A DNA stretch of 5,589 bases from Candidatus Nanohaloarchaea archaeon (GTDB lineage: Archaea > EX4484-52 > GLR71). A program made the translations under genes and the position numbers. The DNA lies in NCBI GenBank assembly GCA_030636615.1, contig DAOVWP010000045.1:1-5589 (forward strand), read 5' to 3'. The notes below the pieces were generated by a model. The model was not told the DNA's origin, did not search any database, and was given only the letters and a program-made list of their open reading frames with translations. Positions within the stretch are counted from its first letter, which is position 1, and each line of letters begins with the position of its first letter. This document shows positions 1 to 5,589 of the stretch, one piece after another.

Positions 1-177
1 AGTACCTTCAAATACTTCAACAACTGCAACATCTCCGGATAGGCTTAATACCAGACCTGACCTGATCTCACCTGAAGGCAATCGTATCCTGCAGATCTCA
101 CCATATCCTACCCCTCTCACATCTTTGACTACGACAAGCGGCCCATGAACTTCTGTAACCCTTTTATACTCTTTCAT
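1..177 (-). CDS. atpB: A/V-type ATP synthase subunit B, N-terminal part (runs off the window)
   Basis: These are the first 59 codons of the non-catalytic nucleotide-binding subunit of the A1/V1 head, which alternates with subunit A in an A3B3 hexamer. Reading the minus strand from the ATG at 177 gives a beta-barrel domain beginning [17 protein letters not shown], followed by YGEICRIRLPSGEIRSG and ending VVEVFEGT. This is the typical N-terminus of archaeal subunit B (family pattern: GPL-VV, YGEI-EI-LP-GE-R-G, VVQVFEGT). The frame is still open at base 1, so the P-loop-like domain and the arginine finger expected further on cannot be seen. The start is firm: its ATG overlaps the TGA of subunit A in an ATGA junction, and a purine-rich run (GAGGAAGAAG) lies just upstream. 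Translation is probably coupled to subunit A. Subunit D would be expected next, outside the window. Confidence 0.96.
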   Translation of the reverse strand, partial: MKEYKRVTEVHGPLVVVKDVRGVGYGEICRIRLPSGEIRSGLVLSLSGDVAVVEVFEGT

Positions 178-1901
178 TTATCTTCTTCCTCTAACCTTTC
201 GCTCAACTCTTCATAATCAACAAATTCTTTCTCATGAAGAAGGCTTTTTTCTATCTCTGCCGCAACATCTCCAAACTCTTCCTGCTCAGAAAACTTCATC
301 TTCGACAGTTTCTCGGATATACTCTTATCCACTACATCCTTAAGATCATCTCCATTACGTATCGAGATCAGTCCTGATTCAAAATAAGTGAGAAACGCTT
401 CAAGCATATTCCTCTGTTTCATAAAAGAAGTATACCTATCAACCTTATGCATCGCGCTCTGCTGCATGAAATCCTTTTTGAAAAGATCTGCAAAATAGAG
501 CACAAATTTCTCCTCGCTCGAAAGTGACTCATACCCGACAAGCCTTACCGCGGAAAGTATCTCTTCCTCCCGCTCAAGCAACTTCTTGACAGTTTCCCTC
601 ATATCATCCATAACCTTATCGCAACCGTCCAGATCATAATTGGAATAACTCTGGAACCAGTCCACTGCCGGATAATGCCTGCTATATGCCAACTCAGGAT
701 TAAGTGACCATAAAGACCGTACTACAGACTTTGTCGCCTGCACCATCGGCTCGGAAAAATCCCCTCCTGGAGGAGACACAGCGCCAAGTATTGTCAGTGA
801 ACCGCTGCCGCATCCAAGCGTATCTACATATCCTGCCCGCCCGTAAAAAGCAGCAACATATGATGCAAGATATACAGGAAATCCTTCTTCGCCCGGCATC
901 TCTTCAAGACATCCTGACACTTCACGAAGCGCCTCTGCCCACCTTGAAGTGGAATCAGCAATCATCAACACATTATAACCCATATCTCTATAATATTCCC
1001 CGATCGTAACCCCCAGATACATTGACGCAATCCTTGCAGACACAGGCATGTTAGATGTATTCGCAATAATCACACTCTTCTCCATAATACTGTTGCCGCT
1101 CTTTGGATCAACCAGCTCGGCAAAACTTTTCAGGACATCAGCGCATTCGTTCCCTCTCTCTCCGACAAGAGTCATCACAATAATATCTGCATCACAGAAT
1201 TTTGCTATGCTTTGTGTCGTCACAGTCTTGCCTGTTCCAAAACCGCCCGGTATTGCACCCGCACCGCCTTTGGCAATTGGAAAAAGCGTATCAAGAACTC
1301 TCTGACCGCTCACAAGCATAGTGGACGGAACATGTTTCTCCCTGTAAGCCCTTGGTATCTTTACTGACCACGTAGTCAAGAGCTTCACATCAACTTTTGA
1401 ACCATCACACACAACACACCCTATAACTTCATTCACGCTATACTCTCCGTTCTTTATCTTAGCCTCGCCATCACACGGAGCAAGTACTTTATGCACTATC
1501 GCCTTGCTCTCTTTCACTTCTGCAATAGTCTCCCCTTTTGCAACCTTGCCGGATTTTGAATTATACACTTTCCATTTTACATCCATATCAAGACTTGGAC
1601 AATCTCCTTGTGTATCCATAAATGTACCAAATTTTTTGAGCGGCCTCTGTAATCCGTCAAATATGCTTCCGATAAGTCCGGGCCCTAGCTCTGCGCACAT
1701 AAATTTAGCGCTGCGCTCAACCGGATCCCCTACTTTAAGAAAAGACACATCCTCATAACAGAGTATTGTAGCCATATCACAGTCAAGCCTTATCAACTCC
1801 CCTGTTATCCTCTTCTTGCCTACAAAAACCATCTCATTAAGCATAGCCCCACTCATCCCGTCAGCCTTCACGACCTGCCCAAGAATTGCTGTAAGTTTCA
1901 T
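174..1901 (-). CDS. atpA: A/V-type ATP synthase catalytic subunit A
   Basis: This is the catalytic subunit of the A1/V1 head, making or hydrolysing ATP at the A/B interface; 575 residues is normal for the family. In order it shows an N-terminal beta-barrel (about 1-70), the signature [18 protein letters not shown] (71-88), the A-subunit-specific 'non-homologous' insert (about 110-190), Walker A GGFGTGKT (219-226, Lys225), the catalytic-glutamate motif VGERGNE (246-252, Glu248), Walker B VLMIAD (311-316) running into [11 protein letters not shown], then [13 protein letters not shown] (335-347), [10 protein letters not shown] (376-385) and a helical C-terminal domain with an acidic tail. The insert and the GERGNE motif distinguish it from subunit B and from F-type beta. 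Two catalytic motifs depart from the family norm: GGFG replaces GPFG, and [10 protein letters not shown] replaces YVGCGERGNE; the essential Lys, Glu and Asp remain. Its ATG overlaps the stop of F and its TGA overlaps the start of B. Confidence 0.98.
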   Translation of the reverse strand: MKLTAILGQVVKADGMSGAMLNEMVFVGKKRITGELIRLDCDMATILCYEDVSFLKVGDPVERSAKFMCAELGPGLIGSIFDGLQRPLKKFGTFMDTQGDCPSLDMDVKWKVYNSKSGKVAKGETIAEVKESKAIVHKVLAPCDGEAKIKNGEYSVNEVIGCVVCDGSKVDVKLLTTWSVKIPRAYREKHVPSTMLVSGQRVLDTLFPIAKGGAGAIPGGFGTGKTVTTQSIAKFCDADIIVMTLVGERGNECADVLKSFAELVDPKSGNSIMEKSVIIANTSNMPVSARIASMYLGVTIGEYYRDMGYNVLMIADSTSRWAEALREVSGCLEEMPGEEGFPVYLASYVAAFYGRAGYVDTLGCGSGSLTILGAVSPPGGDFSEPMVQATKSVVRSLWSLNPELAYSRHYPAVDWFQSYSNYDLDGCDKVMDDMRETVKKLLEREEEILSAVRLVGYESLSSEEKFVLYFADLFKKDFMQQSAMHKVDRYTSFMKQRNMLEAFLTYFESGLISIRNGDDLKDVVDKSISEKLSKMKFSEQEEFGDVAAEIEKSLLHEKEFVDYEELSERLEEEDK

Positions 1902-2131
1902 ATCAGCTCTCTCACACCACTATTTCCAGATACCTTATCCAGATCATATTTTATGACAACCTTACCTGAATCTTCAAGAATCTCAAACTCTTTTCTGTTC
2001 AGCTCAAAAAAATTCCTGCTTGTTATGATAATCTCTTCATCCTCTACCTGTGGAAGCGAGACATAATGTTTCTTCATTCCTGCAAGCATTAATCCAATCC
2101 TCAACCTTTCATCCCCGACACTGCATATCAT
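1898..2131 (-). CDS. atpF: A/V-type ATP synthase subunit F (short form)
   Basis: This is the small central-stalk subunit that binds D and takes part in rotation and regulation. Its 77 residues begin MICSVGDERLRIGLMLAGM, matching the family start (I-V-GDE---GF-LAG), followed by EDEEIIITSRNFFEL (the 'IIITE' strand and helix) and a C-terminal part ending VRELI that resembles the usual D-(S)I-REL ending. Family members are usually about 100 residues. The shortening appears to fall between the first LAG motif and the IIIT strand, where a helix of roughly 20 residues is normally found, so the Rossmann-like fold is probably trimmed but not broken. The start is supported by a Shine-Dalgarno match (AGGTGG, four bases before the ATG) and by the ATGA overlap with the stop of C; the stop also overlaps the start of A. 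Identification rests on these motifs and on gene order. Confidence 0.9.
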   Translation of the reverse strand: MICSVGDERLRIGLMLAGMKKHYVSLPQVEDEEIIITSRNFFELNRKEFEILEDSGKVVIKYDLDKVSGNSGVRELI

Positions 2132-2949
2132 GATGCCACCTTATCCCTTGCTGCGCATATGACATTGACATCCCTCTCAAGCCTTACAAGAAACTCAAGA
2201 TACAGACCAATACCGAACGGATCATTCAATACATATTTGTTCACTTGCGCCATTATAACCTTATCTCCGCTGCTTTCAATCTTTCCGGTATTGCCGCTAA
2301 ATTCAGGCGCAAATATATCTTTGCTGACATCTTCTCTATACTCCTGACCCCTTGCAGCCACACTATTATCAAGCAACCTTGATCTGAACTTCACATAATC
2401 TCTGAAAAGCAGATTTTCGACTCCTGCAAGAACCTTAAAATATCCAACATCAACCTGTCTCTCTATATTTGCAACATCTACTGAACTATAATCCATAAGC
2501 AACGCGCGGCCTACAATCGGGATTTCCTTGAAAAGAAGCACAGCTTCATCAAAATTATTTGGAAACGACGAGCCGGCCTTTTCAAATATCACGCCTTTTG
2601 GATAAAGATCAGACATAATCTCATCTTTCAAAAAACCAGCACTTACCCCTCTAAAAATCATCTTCGCATTATCAATCTCATGCGCAAGGATTATCTTTGA
2701 GAAATCATCTTTCATCTCTTTTGGAAGAAACGACGCAATCTTGTCTTCAGTAGATATGATAAGCCCTTTCAACCCTGCGCCGGAATCAGGTGAACCATCT
2801 ACAAAAGACTCATACATTGTTCCTGACAATATGGATACCAACTCAGACATTTTACCAGCTTCAGCAACTGCCATAACATCTTCTTCAGAAAGCAGTTTTG
2901 AGCGCATGACACGAACTCTTGCCGAAGCATATTCAAGATGAAAAAACAT
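2128..2949 (-). CDS. atpC: A/V-type ATP synthase subunit C (rotor-ring adaptor, d-like)
   Basis: This subunit seats the central stalk on the membrane rotor ring (V-ATPase subunit d homologue). From the ATG at 2949 it is 273 residues, opening MFFHLEYASARVRVMRSKLLS, which matches the family N-terminus (Y-NARVRAM-SKLL). ILAHEIDNAKMIFRG fits the mid-protein E-DN-K-I-RG pattern, and DPFGIGLYLEFLVRLERDVN matches the conserved ending (GI-P-IAYL-AKE-EVRN). The protein is shorter than usual (about 320-350) and stops soon after the last motif. The frame stays open to a GTG at 3018, which would add 23 residues and overlap subunit E by 28 bases. I prefer the ATG at 2949 because the homology begins there and no Shine-Dalgarno precedes the GTG; a GTG at 2967 is another option. 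The TGA overlaps the ATG of F. Confidence 0.92.
   Translation of the reverse strand: MFFHLEYASARVRVMRSKLLSEEDVMAVAEAGKMSELVSILSGTMYESFVDGSPDSGAGLKGLIISTEDKIASFLPKEMKDDFSKIILAHEIDNAKMIFRGVSAGFLKDEIMSDLYPKGVIFEKAGSSFPNNFDEAVLLFKEIPIVGRALLMDYSSVDVANIERQVDVGYFKVLAGVENLLFRDYVKFRSRLLDNSVAARGQEYREDVSKDIFAPEFSGNTGKIESSGDKVIMAQVNKYVLNDPFGIGLYLEFLVRLERDVNVICAARDKVAS
2136..2141 (-). promoter_or_regulatory. Shine-Dalgarno site for subunit F
   Basis: The minus strand reads AGGTGG, four bases before the F start codon, matching the AGGTG part of the archaeal/bacterial AGGAGGTGATCC consensus. It lies inside the end of the C coding sequence and supports the ATG at 2131 as the start; it is the clearest ribosome site in the window. 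Confidence 0.6.
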
Positions 2950-2969
2950 ATATACATTTATCCGCACAC

Positions 2970-2981
2970 GATATATATATC
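2970..2981. promoter_or_regulatory. AT-repeat palindrome GATATATATATC between subunits E and C (possible internal TATA box)
   Basis: This perfect 12-bp palindrome lies in the short gap between the stop of E and the ATG of C at 2949. On the minus strand its centre is about 26 bases upstream of that ATG, the spacing expected for an archaeal TATA box driving a leaderless transcript. It may equally be simple AT-rich spacer DNA; if the longer GTG-initiated form of subunit C is real, the stretch is coding. Confidence 0.3.
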
Positions 2982-2990
2982 TAAAATCCC

Positions 2991-3545
2991 CTAAAACAAC
3001 TCTTCTGAAATCTTCCACTCGACAGAATCAAAACATACATCAACAATATGTGAAAGATCTTTATTGATCACAATATCTTCTCCGCAAAGGACAAGTCCAA
3101 AACCTACATCCCCTTCCCGCATAGAAATTTCTCGCGAAGAACATAGCTCAGCAAGCACTTTATCTGCTCTGTTGCCCACCACGACAAAATCTTTAGTATA
3201 ATATTTATCAAGCACCGCTGAAATAAACCGAGGATATTTGTCTGAGCAGGCAAATGCTTCGATCCACCTTACCTTCATCTCATCAATCAGTGATACCTTG
3301 AATGAAAGTATCTCTTTTCTGGCATCATTCTCAAGCATACCTGTACGCATCTGGTAAACCTTAGAATTGTTTTTTACAATCTTGGATCTCTGTTCCTCAT
3401 CAATCCTGCGCGCATTAAGATTATGCAACTTGACAAGTGAATCAAATTTATTCTGAAATTCTATCTCAACAGCATTGATCCTGGAACCAGTATCTTCCTC
3501 AACAGAGCTGAGCAAACCATCTATATCCAAAAGTACCGCCTGCAA
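2991..3545 (-). CDS. atpE: A/V-type ATP synthase subunit E (peripheral stalk)
   Basis: This is a peripheral-stalk (stator) subunit that, paired with H/G, ties the A3B3 head to the membrane part. Its 184 residues are about normal length. Residues 1 to about 100 are mostly helical, charged and of low conservation, as expected for the coiled-coil half. The C-terminal head (about 105-184) ends VGFGLVLCGEDIVINKDLSH and then WKISEELF, matching the family pattern of a glycine-rich strand, a short acidic turn, 'I-VNN/D-' and a final helix ending in L-F. The start is a TTG at 3545; no in-frame ATG lies near, and a nearby ATG at 3550 is out of frame. A downstream TTG (codon 6 or 11) is possible, so the start is uncertain by a few residues. 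The gene begins 20 bases after the stop of K and has a TAG stop at 2991-2993. Confidence 0.9.
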   Translation of the reverse strand: MQAVLLDIDGLLSSVEEDTGSRINAVEIEFQNKFDSLVKLHNLNARRIDEEQRSKIVKNNSKVYQMRTGMLENDARKEILSFKVSLIDEMKVRWIEAFACSDKYPRFISAVLDKYYTKDFVVVGNRADKVLAELCSSREISMREGDVGFGLVLCGEDIVINKDLSHIVDVCFDSVEWKISEELF

Positions 3546-3565
3546 GACATAATATTCCCATTCAC

Positions 3566-3814
3566 TTAAATTGCAACAAGCCCATATCCAAAGGCAATCA
3601 ATATGATCGCAATTGCAAAACCATATAATGCCTGTGTCTCAGTAAGAACTGCAAGTGCAAGAGATTTACCGAACAGTTTTTCATTCTCTGCAGTAGCGCC
3701 GATTGCAGCAGCCACAGCTTTCCCCTGCCCTATACCTGATCCAAGCCCTGCAAGTCCTACTGCAAGTCCTGCGCCGATAGAGAGCAACCCAATACCTGTT
3801 GTCACATCAATCAT
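3566..3814 (-). CDS. atpK: A/V-type ATP synthase subunit K (membrane rotor c-ring, single hairpin)
   Basis: This is the rotor-ring proteolipid that carries the coupling ion across the membrane. Its 82 residues form two hydrophobic, glycine/alanine-rich helices (about 4-40 and 47-81) joined by a short polar loop (TAENEKLFGK), so it is a single hairpin like F-type c, not the duplicated 16-kDa eukaryotic or Enterococcus form. The ion-binding carboxylate is Glu59 in LTETQALYGF. Gln30 in the first helix (GIGQGKA) together with Thr60, Gln61 and Tyr64 corresponds to the residues that coordinate Na+ in the Enterococcus hirae K ring and, in part, the Ilyobacter tartaricus c ring. Sodium specificity is therefore plausible but inferred. 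It is the first gene of the operon, preceded by a 94-base intergenic region with promoter-like signals; the ATG at 3814 is the natural start, although no clear Shine-Dalgarno is seen. Confidence 0.96.
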   Translation of the reverse strand: MIDVTTGIGLLSIGAGLAVGLAGLGSGIGQGKAVAAAIGATAENEKLFGKSLALAVLTETQALYGFAIAIILIAFGYGLVAI

Positions 3815-3833
3815 TTTTATCCCAAATTATAAC

Positions 3834-3863
3834 TAAATACTATTTTATCATAAATAGTATTTA
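3834..3863. repeat. Perfect 12-bp inverted repeat with 6-base spacer upstream of atpK
   Basis: The arms TAAATACTATTT (3834-3845) and AAATAGTATTTA (3852-3863) are exact reverse complements separated by TATCAT. The element lies 20 bases upstream of the atpK ATG and overlaps the downstream part of the TATA-like box at 3858-3865. If that box is used, transcription would begin near 3835, so the repeat would span from the box to the start site, the usual place for a repressor operator. It could instead be a hairpin at the end of the upstream glycosyltransferase transcript, but its arms are AT-rich and a T-run lies closer to that stop codon. The function is inferred. Confidence 0.75.
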
Positions 3864-3865
3864 TA
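3858..3865 (-). promoter_or_regulatory. TATA-like box, candidate promoter of the ATP synthase operon
   Basis: The minus strand reads TATAAATA here, 44 bases or more upstream of the atpK ATG. With the archaeal spacing of about 25 bases between box and start site, the transcript would have a leader of roughly 20 bases. Other A/T-rich candidates exist nearer the gene (GATAAAATA at 3841-3849, TTATAATT at 3825-3832), so the exact box is uncertain, but the region is the only intergenic space ahead of the operon. Confidence 0.5.
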
Positions 3866-3891
3866 TCACATGATACTTCTAAGAACAGAAC

Positions 3892-3898
3892 AAAAAAA
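3892..3898 (-). terminator. T-run terminator candidate after the GT2 gene
   Basis: Seven consecutive T residues on the minus strand begin ten bases after the TAG of the GT2 gene, within a T-rich stretch (GTTTTTTTGTTCTGTT). Archaeal RNA polymerase terminates at such U-rich tracts without needing a hairpin, and no GC-rich stem is seen here. If active, it separates the glycosyltransferase transcript from the ATP synthase operon. Confidence 0.5.
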
Positions 3899-3908
3899 CA
3901 TATAACAA

Positions 3909-4763
3909 CTATTTTCTCTGCTTCGCAATCGCATCTGCTATAAATCCGAATATCCCTACCTGCACAGCCGCAAGCACAAGCATCACAGGCAGATCCCCAA
4001 TATTAGAGATAAGCATAAACTGATATATTCCATAAGCTATCCCTGCCACAAAAAGAACAATCGAGAATGGAATAAACACCTTCAACGGATTGAAAAGAGT
4101 GGAAAGTCTCATTACAAGAATCAAAAAGTTTACAAAATGCACTGGATTTATTGAAGATTTGCCAACTCTTTTGAAATAGTTTATCGGAACATATTTTACA
4201 GCATAATCATGACTAAGCGCAGCCATAGTAATTGTGCTCGTAAGCGAGAAACCCGAAGGATATAAGTTAAAATATCTCATAGCCATATCTCTGCGAAACA
4301 CTCTCAGACCGGAGTTAAGATCAGGAATCTTTCTCCCTACAATATAGCTGGTAAGATTGTTCAAAAACCACTTTGCAGGCCTTCTAAAAAAAGGCACTCC
4401 ACACTTACCGCCAACTCTTGATCCGACAACCATATCATATTCCGGCACATCTTTCAGCAGATCAGGTATACTTTTTATAGGATATGTCCCGTCAGCATCA
4501 CTGATTATTATCCACTCTCCTTTTGCAGCGCTCAACCCTTTCTTAAGAGACGCCCCATACCCTAGATTATACTGATTCACAATAACATTAAGACCTTTGA
4601 TACGCTTCATGATACTCAAAGATTTATCTCGTGAACCATCATCAATAACAATAATCTCATACTTCTTATTCTGCTTATTCATAACTGCCTTAATCTCACT
4701 GATAGTGCTTGCAACCATCTTCTCTTCATTAAACACCGGAACCAGTACAGAAAACATAACCAT
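3909..4763 (-). CDS. GT2-family membrane glycosyltransferase (DPM1/GtrB-like)
   Basis: This inverting GT-A transferase probably moves a sugar from a nucleotide sugar to a polyprenyl/dolichyl phosphate at the inner face of the membrane. In 284 residues it shows the family start FSVLVPVFNEE (4-14), IIVIDDGSRDKS (37-48, nucleotide binding), NLGYGASLKKGLSAAKGEW (66-84), the DXD-type metal site DADGTYP (89-95) and PDLNSGLRVFRRD (147-159, including the conserved D-SG-R motif). Two hydrophobic segments (about 229-251 and 258-279) form a C-terminal membrane anchor, then a basic tail. The layout fits dolichyl-phosphate mannose/glucose synthase-like enzymes; donor and acceptor cannot be read from the sequence. 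The ATG at 4763 is chosen; Met3 (4757) is a close alternative. It follows a DPAGT1-like transferase on the same strand but has its own TATA box. Confidence 0.92.
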   Translation of the reverse strand: MVMFSVLVPVFNEEKMVASTISEIKAVMNKQNKKYEIIVIDDGSRDKSLSIMKRIKGLNVIVNQYNLGYGASLKKGLSAAKGEWIIISDADGTYPIKSIPDLLKDVPEYDMVVGSRVGGKCGVPFFRRPAKWFLNNLTSYIVGRKIPDLNSGLRVFRRDMAMRYFNLYPSGFSLTSTITMAALSHDYAVKYVPINYFKRVGKSSINPVHFVNFLILVMRLSTLFNPLKVFIPFSIVLFVAGIAYGIYQFMLISNIGDLPVMLVLAAVQVGIFGFIADAIAKQRK

Positions 4764-4786
4764 AATATATCACATTTGAAATCAAA

Positions 4787-4794
4787 AATATAAA
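4787..4794 (-). promoter_or_regulatory. TATA box for the GT2 gene, predicted leaderless start
   Basis: The minus strand reads TTTATATT, centred about 27 bases upstream of the ATG at 4763, with a purine-rich GGAATA directly upstream as a possible BRE. Archaeal start sites lie about 25-27 bases from the box centre, which would put the start at or next to the ATG. There is no Shine-Dalgarno before the gene, consistent with a leaderless mRNA. Both points are inference from spacing. Confidence 0.55.
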
Positions 4795-4819
4795 TATTCC
4801 TAATTACTCACTCATAAAC

Positions 4820-5589
4820 TCACAGAGATATAGCAAAAGCAAACCCGCACACAAGAATCTCAAAACATATTATGATCCACACAATCTGCTTTTCACTGAA
4901 ATTCCCAAGTTCCATCACTGCATGGACTAATGAATAAACTTTTGAGTACTGATTTTTTAGTTTTCCGTTAGACTTGAGAATCCCAAAATTTTCCGCCCGA
5001 AACATATTTCTTGCCTTAAGTGCAAACTCCAAAAACCATGGTATAAAACAAAAGACTGCAAATTTCTCAATATTTCCTGACACAGCAACAACTGCCGCAA
5101 CAGCTCCGATCGTATAAGTCAGGCTGTCACCTGGAAATATTTTCGATGGGTACTTGTTATATATCAAAAAAGCCAGTAGTATCGACACAAATATAAAAGC
5201 AATGACTGCAGCAGTATATGACCCGTTTATTAATGAAAAAAGCCCAAGCGAAGAGATAAGCACAACACCAAGCCCTGCCTCAAGACCATTCAGACCTGCA
5301 AGCATATTCGTCGCATTCGATGCACCGAAAACTGCAAGTGGGATTACAATCAATGGATATAACAGACCGATGTCAACATTTCCAAATATAGGGAACCTCA
5401 TCTCAGACACACCAATATTGAGCACCATCAAAGGTATTGCTGCAGGAAGCGGTAGCAGAAACTTATGATACTGCTTGAACCCGATCCGTTTATGATTCTT
5501 CATCACATCACTATTCTTTCCTTTCTTCTTCATAAGTGAAGTCATATCATCAAGCATTCCCACAAGCATTATAATTATTATGGTCAACA
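4820..5589 (-). CDS. GT4-family polyprenyl/dolichyl-phosphate sugar-1-phosphate transferase (DPAGT1/AglH-like), 5' end missing
   Basis: This integral membrane enzyme of the MraY/WecA/DPAGT1 superfamily would transfer a HexNAc-1-phosphate from a UDP-sugar to a lipid phosphate carrier, the first step of lipid-linked oligosaccharide synthesis. The visible 256 or so codons show VGMLDDM (the catalytic DD pair), then KNHKRIGFKQYHKFLLPLPA, ASNATNMLAGLNGLEAGLG (matching N-TN-LAG-NGLE), and YNKYPSKIFPGDSLTYTIGA, which follows the eukaryotic/archaeal pattern N-YPS--F-GD---Y--G better than bacterial MraY. Several hydrophobic helices separate these motifs. The end (YSLVHAVMELGNFSEKQIV) looks like archaeal members. 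A TTG at 5587 touches the window edge and is unlikely to be the true start, because the DD motif is normally preceded by about two membrane helices. It reads towards the GT2 gene, 56 bases away; GlcNAc-1-P as the group moved is an inference. Confidence 0.9.
   Translation of the reverse strand, partial: LTIIIIMLVGMLDDMTSLMKKKGKNSDVMKNHKRIGFKQYHKFLLPLPAAIPLMVLNIGVSEMRFPIFGNVDIGLLYPLIVIPLAVFGASNATNMLAGLNGLEAGLGVVLISSLGLFSLINGSYTAAVIAFIFVSILLAFLIYNKYPSKIFPGDSLTYTIGAVAAVVAVSGNIEKFAVFCFIPWFLEFALKARNMFRAENFGILKSNGKLKNQYSKVYSLVHAVMELGNFSEKQIVWIIICFEILVCGFAFAISL

Noticed and set aside
704..1009. Plus-strand open frame of 101 codons opposite subunit A
   Set aside because: It lies wholly antisense to strongly conserved ATPase motifs, has no recognisable domain, and its existence is explained by the codon use of the real gene.
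3721..3780. Repeated GCAAGTCCTGC-like DNA units
   Set aside because: They encode the Gly-Leu-Ala repeats of the first rotor helix (GLAVGLAGLGSG), so protein constraint explains them.
3603..3836. Plus-strand open frame of 77 codons opposite subunit K
   Set aside because: Its Ala/Pro/Ser-rich composition is the complement of the Gly/Ala-rich rotor gene; no independent support.
4788..4798. Short AATAT...ATATT inverted repeat
   Set aside because: Five-base AT-only arms are expected by chance in such DNA, and the stretch is better explained as a TATA box.
5154..5468. Plus-strand open frame of 104 codons opposite the GT4 transferase
   Set aside because: Antisense to conserved membrane-enzyme motifs, with no domain or ribosome site of its own; a shadow frame.
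1..5589. CRISPR array, tRNA/rRNA gene, insertion sequence or toxin-antitoxin pair
   Set aside because: No spaced direct repeats, transposase motifs, cloverleaf or rRNA-like sequence was seen; coding genes fill nearly the whole window.

Overview
The window is a compact stretch of what is probably an archaeal genome. All seven protein-coding genes lie on the minus strand, so the window reads biologically from base 5589 down to base 1. Four things point to an archaeon: the subunit order K-E-C-F-A-B of an A/V-type ATP synthase, a sugar-phosphate transferase of the DPAGT1/AglH kind rather than bacterial MraY, TATA-like boxes at archaeal spacing in front of genes, and a T-run rather than a hairpin after a stop codon. 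The subunits look short and divergent, which would suit a reduced lineage such as DPANN, but that placement is inference. A bacterium with an A/V-type ATPase is not strictly excluded.

Bases 5589 to 4820 hold the 3' part of a polytopic GT4-family transferase that would load a sugar phosphate onto a polyprenyl/dolichyl phosphate carrier. After a 56-base gap carrying a TATA box comes a complete GT2 glycosyltransferase (4763 to 3909) with two C-terminal membrane helices, of the DPM1/GtrB-like type. Together they suggest lipid-linked sugar synthesis for protein N-glycosylation or surface glycans.

A 94-base intergenic region (3908 to 3815) separates the glycosylation genes from the ATP synthase operon. 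It holds a T-rich terminator candidate, a TATA-like box and a perfect 12-bp inverted repeat with a 6-base spacer that overlaps the probable promoter. It is the most interesting non-coding element here.

Bases 3814 to 1 hold the operon: K (membrane rotor ring), E (peripheral stalk), C (rotor-ring adaptor), F (central stalk), A (catalytic, complete) and the first 59 codons of B (regulatory). C-F, F-A and A-B overlap by ATGA, implying translational coupling. K has a single hairpin with an apparent complete set of Na+ ligands, so a sodium-coupled enzyme is plausible. The usual first gene(s), H/G and the ion-channel subunit I, are not upstream of K, where a glycosyltransferase lies instead; they and D must be downstream or elsewhere if the complex is complete. 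I see no mobile element, CRISPR array, RNA gene or new defence-type system, and no gene-free stretch longer than 100 bases.
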